Positions 57,571-64,000 of a DNA stretch of 64,000 nucleotides are shown here, one piece after another (within the stretch, counting starts at the first letter, position 1; each line of letters starts with the position of its first letter). Origin of the DNA: Blastobasis lacticolella (Eukaryota; Arthropoda; Insecta; Lepidoptera; Blastobasidae); contig LR990046.1 of assembly GCA_905147135.1 (NCBI GenBank), positions 19,374,501 to 19,438,500 of the forward strand. Direction: 5' to 3'. The notes under the pieces are model-generated. The model saw only the letters and a program-made list of their open reading frames with translations, was not told the origin of the DNA and ran no database searches. The translations under genes were made by a program, and so were the position numbers.

Positions 57571-57647
57571 ATGCCGTCATGTGTAGTGAAATCGTGTAAA
57601 AGTTACTAGAAAAAATGTAACAAGGCAGGAGGAATTACCTACCACGC
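57571..57647 (+). pseudogene. THAP domain first exon with in-frame stop
   Basis: ATG at 57571 reads MPSCVVKSCKSY, then TAG (57607-57609), then KKCNKAGGITYHA up to a donor GC|GTAAGT. Cys-x4-Cys after Met-Pro and the G-I-T-Y-H-A edge are typical of a THAP zinc finger, which in P-type transposases binds the element's DNA. Later THAP exons (Trp, Cys-x2-His, AVPTIF-like) were not found nearby. Confidence 0.75.
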
Positions 57648-57659
57648 GTAAGTAATTAT

Positions 57660-58995
57660 GATTCGTGCTACTTTTTTTATTAATGTTTTATTTACTTTGG
57701 TGCAAATTTCGAACAAAAGTACAACGATGTGGCTACCTGTTTTTCGGGAAAATTCCCATAAAGTGGGGAATTCTTTATTAAATTTGTGACTTAGATCAGG
57801 TTCCGAATTTTTATTACGTATCGTATCTGAAAAGAACTTGAATGGGGTGTACTGTACAATAATGGTTCACGAATTGGAAGTTGGCAATTTTTCGTGAAAT
57901 AAGTATATGTTTAATAAGTAATTATGCAAAGTCACTACCAAAGCAAACTTGTAGTTTTTGAGAAAAAAATAATTAAAAGTAATAGTTTTTTCGTAATATT
58001 TGGCAATATATTGACAGGTTTCATTCATGTTTAGATGTTTGTAGTCTATGTGACAAAGGTATGATATCATACAGCCACAAATAAAACTAAATTATTGTTG
58101 GGTAAAACACAAATGGTTTATAAAATGACAATTACTGTATCGTTTTTATGAAATATACTTATTTACATTTAAATATAATGTTTAATGCTAAATTAATCGT
58201 TATCTCAGAGAGAAATTAAAGTAAAAGTAAAAGTAAATTTATGCTAAACGAAACGCAACAAAGACGAGACGCCATATTGATTGCGTCAGTGATTTGCCTT
58301 GCCATTCTCAATCTTACTTTTTCTAACGTTAAACATAATAATCGTTAGGTATAAAATTTGTCTTGGTATAGAATCTATCAAAAACGTCATTAGGTCACAG
58401 AGGGGTTAGGTTGCGAGGAGCGAAGCGACGAGCATGTTAGTTGTTATGAACCACCGCGTACGAGCCGAGCGAGCGAAGCGAGCGTGTCGCGGCAGCAGCC
58501 GGCGAGTGCCAGAATCAATTAATATGCGTTATTCGCTTATAAATTGATTAAAATTCTTTCCAACGTCGAAGCTCCCCCTTCCCCCAACTCCTAAATTTGC
58601 TAGTAAAGTTTATAAATTGGAGCTTTTTGTTCATTCCTGACCTCAAATTTCAATCTTGAATATCTCTAAGAGTATGCGTTTGCTTTGGTAGGGGGGGGGG
58701 GGAGGGGTTTATAACAACCTGTTGTTGTGTTGTAAGTTTATAAGTTTGTAACTAGTAACAAGCTATGGTATTCCAAGTATTGTGCTGAACAGCCTTAAAA
58801 TTATCTTCAAGCAGTGTGCACAAACATTGCTTGGGTTGGTATCTTAAACATTAATGTAAGTTACCTTTTAACAAGCTAAGTCGCTTCATCCACATTAAAG
58901 ACGAGGACGGCGTCCATTTCATCGAAACGAATGATTTTTAAACGTGTAGATTGAAGCAGACTTATCATGATTCGATAGCTTAATAACTAGATCAG
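57660..58995. other. Interior of Element 3, no coding sequence
   Basis: AT-rich first part, then a GC-rich block at 58395-58510 ('cgaggagcgaagcgacgagc', 'gagcgagcgaagcgagcg') of a kind repeated in lepidopteran genomes (a weak relative is at 1150). A run of twelve G followed by AGGGG lies at 58691-58707 and could form a G-quadruplex. Confidence 0.45.
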
Positions 58996-58999
58996 AAGT

Positions 59000-59730
59000 T
59001 TCTTCGAAAACTTTTTTTTTTAATTATGCATACATACATAACGTTTCGCCATTTTCCTAGTACTTTAATCCACTTGCCACGGTTCTGACTAACCTCTCTC
59101 GCTTCTTCCAGTTCCGCACTCATCATCTTTTCGTACATGCTCGACGATTTAGGCTACTCTTTCTTTTTGTTAAATATCTCCGATTTGATCATGCTATGTA
59201 CCTACTTGTCAGTATTTCCCTTCTAACGCTTCCATGCACTTCTGCCATATACCTTCATCTTTTTCTTTTTCGTCCTCTCTTCACGACCAAACCTAATTTG
59301 AATTCCTATCTCTATCCTAGTCACTAAATCCTCTTCCACTCCAGCAAGTCAGAGAACTGCTTGAAACATCAACCAGTTAGTAGTCAATTACACAATTCCG
59401 TAATTTATCGCTCATTGAAACTCCTTCAATACTTCTAAACACCCTCACTTCTATTGCATTTATCCTACTTTCGTGCTTGTTGTCTCATAGACAACTTTCT
59501 CTTCCATACGTCAATGTTGTAACGAACACTCCTCTGTTAAGAAGCTATCTTGGACACCCGGCTGTTCACAAAAGTATGTAGTGCTCTTTTCACTATATTT
59601 CTGGCCTTCACTCTCCTTTCGACATCACTTTCACACTTTACACCCCTTGTAAACGTTGGTCCTAAATATGTATAAAAACTCACCTGTTCCACTTTCTACC
59701 TGCAATTACGATTTCACAATCAAGTTATAA
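59000..59730 (-). mobile_element. Degraded LINE reverse-transcriptase fragment
   Basis: Minus-strand phrases in shifting frames: FYTYLGPTFTRGVKCESDVE and RRVKARNIVKRALHTF, then MRQQARKVGINAIEVRVFRS and IEGVSMSDKLRN. This order (Y-L-G-x-x-F, then M-R-x-L-R-x-x-x-G-V-x-x-x-D-x-x-R-N) is the thumb and C-terminal part of a non-LTR reverse transcriptase. Several frameshifts and stops. Confidence 0.65.
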
Positions 59731-60069
59731 CATCAACATCCACATACCCTAGAAGATTAGGGTATTTAGAGGGTAGGGTATTAGGTTAAATCGATTGTTT
59801 GATTTAACATCTGCAATTTAACGTTTACTATCACCGAATAGATTTTTTATTCAGGGGGTAACTTCATTATAATAAAAAAAAATCTATCGAAACTAGTACG
59901 TTTTCGCATTTTCAGATCGCTCCGCGTTCAAAATGCGTAATTCATAAATATACCTTATTTTATGAGTAACACATTCCACTATGATCTATCGGCGTAAAAC
60001 GGATTTTAATTCCGTGCCGTCCTCGCCTTAAATTTTTATACCTACTTACGAGCATTGTAGTGTAGCCTT

Positions 60070-60316
60070 AAGGCTAGTTTCCCACAAGCGCGCTTCATAC
60101 AAACGTAGTTTGATCATTTTTTCAAAGTACACAGGTTTTTATATTTCTATAGAAATCTTGAATCTCGTGTAACTTTGAATTGATATATTTATTATACCAC
60201 AAGCATCGATATTAGTTTTTGGATCACGTTTACAAAATTTCATTGATTTTGATAGCGCAATATTGAAAATATGATCAAACTTCATTTGTATGGAGCGTAC
60301 TCGGGGAGACTCCTCT
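60070..60316. mobile_element. Foldback family G MITE, complete
   Basis: Inverted ends of about 55 bp: 'aaggctagtttcccacaag', 'cttcatacaaacgtagtttg', 'atcatttttt' facing 'caaacttcatttgtatggag' and 'gggagactcctctt'. It sits inside Element 3. Partial relatives lie at 22435 and 52190. Confidence 0.7.
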
Positions 60317-60934
60317 TATCAACATATTTCATTACTTAAGAATTTTTAAGTAAATAATTACAATCAGAAATTAATAATTTTTATTTATTTATTATTGTAT
60401 AGTTGTATTGCTGACATAATAAATACATAAAGAGGGCAAAATGGATCATGTATATGGCAATTCTAAAATTACGCAGACATATAAAATGGCGGCCATTTCT
60501 ATGCTTCCCTCATGACTTGAGACACATGGATTCTGTTTTTGTTTCATTTCTGTGGGCAATGGTTTTAAAAATCTGGGACAGTAAGTGAATGTGAAATTTA
60601 TATTTTCAGTGGAATTACGTATTTAAATGAATAATTACCAACAGTGTTCGCTGAAATAACATTTTATGTGTTCCTTATATAAATCAAGACATCTATACAT
60701 AATGTTCGTAGCGTAATTGATACGGCAAGTCGCAATTTTGTTACGAGTTGATTGTTTGTTGATTATGTTTACCACATAATACAAAACACAATAAATAATA
60801 TTTGATTCTTCAACCCAATAACGAATTCTAAGGAATACTTAATAGCAGTAATATTTTCTTACGTATTTTTTAACCTTGAGACTGGTTATACAGTCTCGAG
60901 AGCCAATCGGTACGCCGTAGTGGTATAATATTGG

Positions 60935-61160
60935 TTTTTAATTAACGGCAAAACATTGTAATAAAACCTGAACGTTCAGGCGACTGAATGTGTAAGAGAG
61001 ATCCAATTTTGGCAGGTTCTCCTGCCACAGGGTCATGGAGGTCAGATGGCAGTCGCTCCACTGTAATTCCCTGATCTGCCAAATCTAGATCATGGTCAAG
61101 GTGGACACCGGTCTCTCGCGCGCGAGTGAACAGCCAAGACATTAACGCCAAGATAATTAT
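60935..61160 (+). mobile_element. SINE-A, 5'-truncated
   Basis: Starts after the head, near 'aaaacattgtaataaaacct', and keeps 'caggcgactgaatgtg', 'aggtcagatggcagtcgctc' and 'gacattaacgccaagataat'. Confidence 0.8.
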
Positions 61161-61164
61161 ACAA

Positions 61165-61828
61165 GTTATATTTGTCGGAACGGGACATGAGTGTGGATAC
61201 TTTAATGACTCAAAAACGCAACGACGATCGAACAGATGGGAGTAGGTAGTTGCCCCTTTCAGCGGTTTCTAGCGCCTAATACGGATAGGTCTCTGGATTT
61301 GACATAATATTATGTTCGTGATAAGTTCTTCTTTCTTTACGATCAGGCCCGTTAGAAGAGAGTCGGGCGGGGCACCGATTGACGGCAGCGGCTAGTCTTC
61401 TTGTCATTGGCGAGGTCAAGCTCCGGGGCGTCCATCGAGCCGGTGACTGGGGCTTGGAGATAATATTGTTTCGAATCTCATTTTAGACTGGTGATACACT
61501 TACCCTAGAAATTATAACTGTAACCGTCATTGGCGTATAAGTCAATGTCCGATTTCTCATTTCGCAAAGTTATGAATGAAACTATAATTCTAAAGAACAC
61601 GTACGTGCAGCCCTATAAGGACCGTTTTGAAAACTATTTTTCTTCCACACAATAAATCGAACTGAATAGATCTTGAAAAGCTTCCAGTTCTTTGTGCAAG
61701 TGGTTCATTGTGTGGGACTTGACTTGCATATTTAATACACTTCGCGCCGTGATAGAGTGGTTTGTATCAGGGTTGTTGCGAATATCAGTATCAGCATCAA
61801 CATTGATAGTTACTGATGTGTGATGCAC
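61165..61828. other. No gene seen
   Basis: Contains a GC-richer block at 61345-61460 ('gagtcgggcggggcaccg') with no ORF or repeat partner in the window. Confidence 0.35.
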
Positions 61829-61829
61829 A

Positions 61830-61932
61830 ATTTCCAGCTTATGGAGACTCTAAAAGTTTTGCCTCGAAAAAGTTTGTCGCCTTGTGCGACACCCACGAGT
61901 GTAAGGGGTTGGTGCTATTTTACTCTACCGGA
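61830..61932 (-). mobile_element. SINE-C copy 6, 5' part only
   Basis: 'cttatggagactctaaaagt', 'gtcgccttgtgcgacaccca' and 'gtaaggggttggtgctattt' match the head half of the family. The GAT-tail half is missing. Confidence 0.75.
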
Positions 61933-62107
61933 CCTAGTAAATTTATTGTTGCCTGTTGTTATTAATTACTAGCAACCCGCCCCAACTTTGCACGCGTAGT
62001 AACCTTAAAAGATTATACAGTTAACCCTCCCCATGAATAACTCTGTTTATTAACCTCGTAAGTCCCGACTGTTTGAAAAAGTTTTAAGTGTAGAGACCTA
62101 ATGGATT

Positions 62108-63317
62108 ATATTTAGTACATAATAAAAATAGTGCGTCAGACCTACAAACATTTTTTCGTATTAATCGGTTTTTTATACAATACCAAGTACAGATGTATTT
62201 TTTTATGTATGTGTGTTACATTCATAACCAATTTATGAACACGGTATTGGAAATTATTTTGTACTTTTTTTAGTACATTAGGACGTAATGTGAACTAAGA
62301 AATAAAAAAAAAATATATTTTTTTCCCTAAATACCTTTATTTTCGAATCAATTTTCTACATTTGACGGAGCAATGTTTTATTAATCTAAGTAAATTTACC
62401 ATTTTGCTAAATTGGTTGCAAATCTTATTAATTGTCGCTCACTAAAATCGTATTGAATTGGACGATAATTATTATAAATCGCTAATGTGTAATAAATTTA
62501 AGCACTTTCCTGTTCTTTGTATGTAAGTTCGGTTACTCATCATCATCATCCTAGCGCTTATCCCAGCCTCTGCCAGGGCCCGTTTTGCTACTCATTCTCC
62601 TCCACTTCGCCATCCTCGCGTCATAGGTCGTCGTTGACATTACCCTCATAATCTGATTCATTCGACGACGTGGTGGATTAATCTAGTACTATTTGTCGAT
62701 TTGTTGCATAAGTATCTCCTGATATGTAATCTTCGAAAACAGAATCATTTAGTAACGCTAACATTCGAGTTTACTGAGAATTAAAAAGGAAATAGATGAT
62801 TTAACTATTATGAGCTCAAGACCTAACGTACTATTTTAAGTACAAATGATGAGGATCTATATGTGTAACAGAAGCCTAACGAACTAAATAAAGTACAAAT
62901 TATTTCAAAAACATGCCAGATCATTTCCATATTAATTTCAATGAAACATTTCTTTTAATTACATTCTTTATATATTTAACTAAATATTACTAATAAATAA
63001 AAGAGTAAAAACTTTAAGATTATATTAATTTAATGAGATTAGCTTAACACGTCTTTCTCGTCCTCTCTCTCGCCCGGCCATTTTGGAAAAAATTGTTACT
63101 GACAGTGACAACTGACATCAGTTTTTGAAGATGACACGACTGGTCATAGACCATAGAAGCAAAATGCTTCTTCAGAGTTGTCATTAGAAAATGGGTAGCC
63201 CTAAAATAGGTAAAATAATATTTTGTACTATTTTTAGTACGTTAGGCAGTTACGTTTGCTTTTCTTAAAAAAGCTTAGGTCTGAACCTCTTGTAGCATTT
63301 TGTACTAAATATAGTAC
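62108..63317. repeat. GTACT-N6-AGTAC palindrome family in Element 4
   Basis: Four intact 16-base palindromes begin at 62261, 62828, 63225 and 63302, each with GTAC starting exactly 12 bases after the first GTAC. Two damaged relatives are at 62107-62118 and 62881-62896. 'tttt' precedes and a variant of 'gttagg' follows, so each has an orientation: 62261, 63225 and 63302 forward; 62828 and the two damaged sites reverse. Confidence 0.8.
62535..62690 (-). repeat. Probable LINE tail with ATC start
   Basis: Begins 'catcatcatcatcctagcgc' and continues 'ttatcccagcctctgccagg', a layout seen in lepidopteran LINE 3' ends read from the tail. Nested in Element 4. Confidence 0.45.
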
Positions 63318-63724
63318 GCCAGGACTTACGAGGTTAATAAAAACCGCATGAAATCTGTTAATAGTAGTTTTTGAATTGACTTTGTTGTATAATAATGTAG
63401 TAAAAAGATACAAAATTATTGAAATATTTGTTTGTTTTTAAAAATGTTATATCTACCTTAAATTCATAATATTCAGTGTTTTAAAAACACACAAAATCAG
63501 CATCAGCTGATGTCAAATACAAAATATCTGCATCACCATCACCAATGATGTGACAAAATTCTAGATCAGCAACAACCCTGGTTTGTATGACGCAATATGT
63601 GCTGCATGTGTCTGGTTGTACTGTGTTCTGCTTTAAACAATATTGTCATAATGTATCGGTCTGTGTTGTCCGTGTGGAAAACGGCAGGTCAAGAAAATCT
63701 GCTTCGATTTTTTTATTGTCTAAG

Positions 63725-64000
63725 GACACACGGTCGGTCCACCTGATGGAAAGCGGCTACCGTCGTCCAGGACATCTGCAACCTAAAGGGAGTGGATGCG
63801 GTACCGGCCTTTGAGGTACCTGTAGACATGCCTTTTGAAGAACCCCATGTCAAAGTGCAAAGGAAAGACTTAGGGAGGCTCATTCCATTCCACATCTTGC
63901 ATGCACGTGTGCGGTAAAACGGCTCGCAATGCCCGTACATTAGTAAGGATACCAAGTATCTACATGATGTCAATGAAGTGCGGTGGCAGAAAAGTGACAG
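63725..64000 (+). repeat. LINE-tail repeat H, copy 2
   Basis: Matches 27905-28215 in order and continues to the window edge. The 75- and 86-codon ORFs over it are incidental. Confidence 0.7.

Larger units (their letters stand above)
57405..60554 (+). mobile_element. Element 3: P-element-like remnant
   Basis: Bases 57405-57435 and 60524-60554 are 31-bp inverted repeats with one mismatch (start cacagaaatgaaaca, end agaatccatgt). Flanking octamers gccaatgg (57397-57404) and ggcaatgg (60555-60562) match at 7 of 8. A THAP first exon starts 167 bp inside the left end. P elements also have 31-bp ends, 8-bp target duplications and a THAP exon near base 150 (established knowledge). No further transposase exon was found. 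The interior holds a LINE fragment and a foldback MITE. The copy is clearly defective. Confidence 0.75.
62054..63333. mobile_element. Element 4: piggyBac-like non-autonomous unit
   Basis: TTAA stands at both edges (62050-62053 and 63334-63337) and the ends are perfect inverted repeats cctcgtaagtcc (62054-62065, 63322-63333). The identity also covers the TTAA and one more base on each side. TTAA target sites and C-rich short inverted ends are the piggyBac hallmark. There is no transposase ORF. Inside are copies of a 16-bp palindrome (separate entry). Confidence 0.75.

Overview
This is a window of eukaryotic, AT-rich, intron-bearing DNA, most likely from a moth or butterfly. The evidence is long introns, many short retroposons of lepidopteran style (tRNA-type SINE heads, LINE ends finishing in ATG repeats), and single exons scattered over tens of kilobases. 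There are no bacterial operons. Most short ORFs here are noise or repeat-derived. All similarity statements come from reading and memory; no search was run.

Host gene. One host gene can be assembled on the minus strand, from 54283 (or an alternative first exon at 49536) down to 23490. Thirteen small exons join without a frame break into about 500 codons. They read as a MINDY-4/FAM188B-family protein, closest to MINDY-4B. The Cys and His positions remain, but the usual Gln-x-x-Gly-Gly-Pro-Cys-Gly motif is degraded, so it may be a pseudo-deubiquitinase. Many repeats in 24-54 kb lie in its introns.

DNA transposons. (1) 6819-12853: about 6.0 kb with roughly 350-bp inverted terminal repeats. It holds a DDE transposase with a SWIM zinc-finger tail cut off by one in-frame TAA. 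(2) 14752-19047: 4.3 kb with a 29-bp identical inverted terminal repeat and an apparently intact three-exon gene of 778 codons. The gene belongs to an arthropod DDE/D-like family that I know as DUF7869. (3) 57405-60554: a gutted P-element-like unit with 31-bp inverted repeats, a near-perfect 8-bp target duplication and a THAP first exon carrying a stop. (4) 62054-63333: a piggyBac-like non-autonomous unit flanked by TTAA, carrying copies of a 16-bp palindrome GTACT-N6-AGTAC. Several smaller foldback elements (MITEs) lie between.

Retroposons. SINE-A has a tRNA-like head and a conserved 'gatccaatc...cagatggcagt' body, with eleven copies or fragments. SINE-B has a tRNA-like head 'cctgagtggttcagtggt' and four copies, all on the minus strand. 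SINE-C starts 'ggccgtgtggtgtcc', ends in (gat)n, and has six copies, several with clear 8-13 bp target duplications. A 5S-rRNA-like segment at 52937-53065 looks like the head of a SINE3-type element. There are also several LINE carboxy-terminal or 3'-tail remnants. Nested insertions (SINE-C in SINE-A near 3.4 kb; SINE-A in an older repeat near 38.2 kb) give a relative order of activity.
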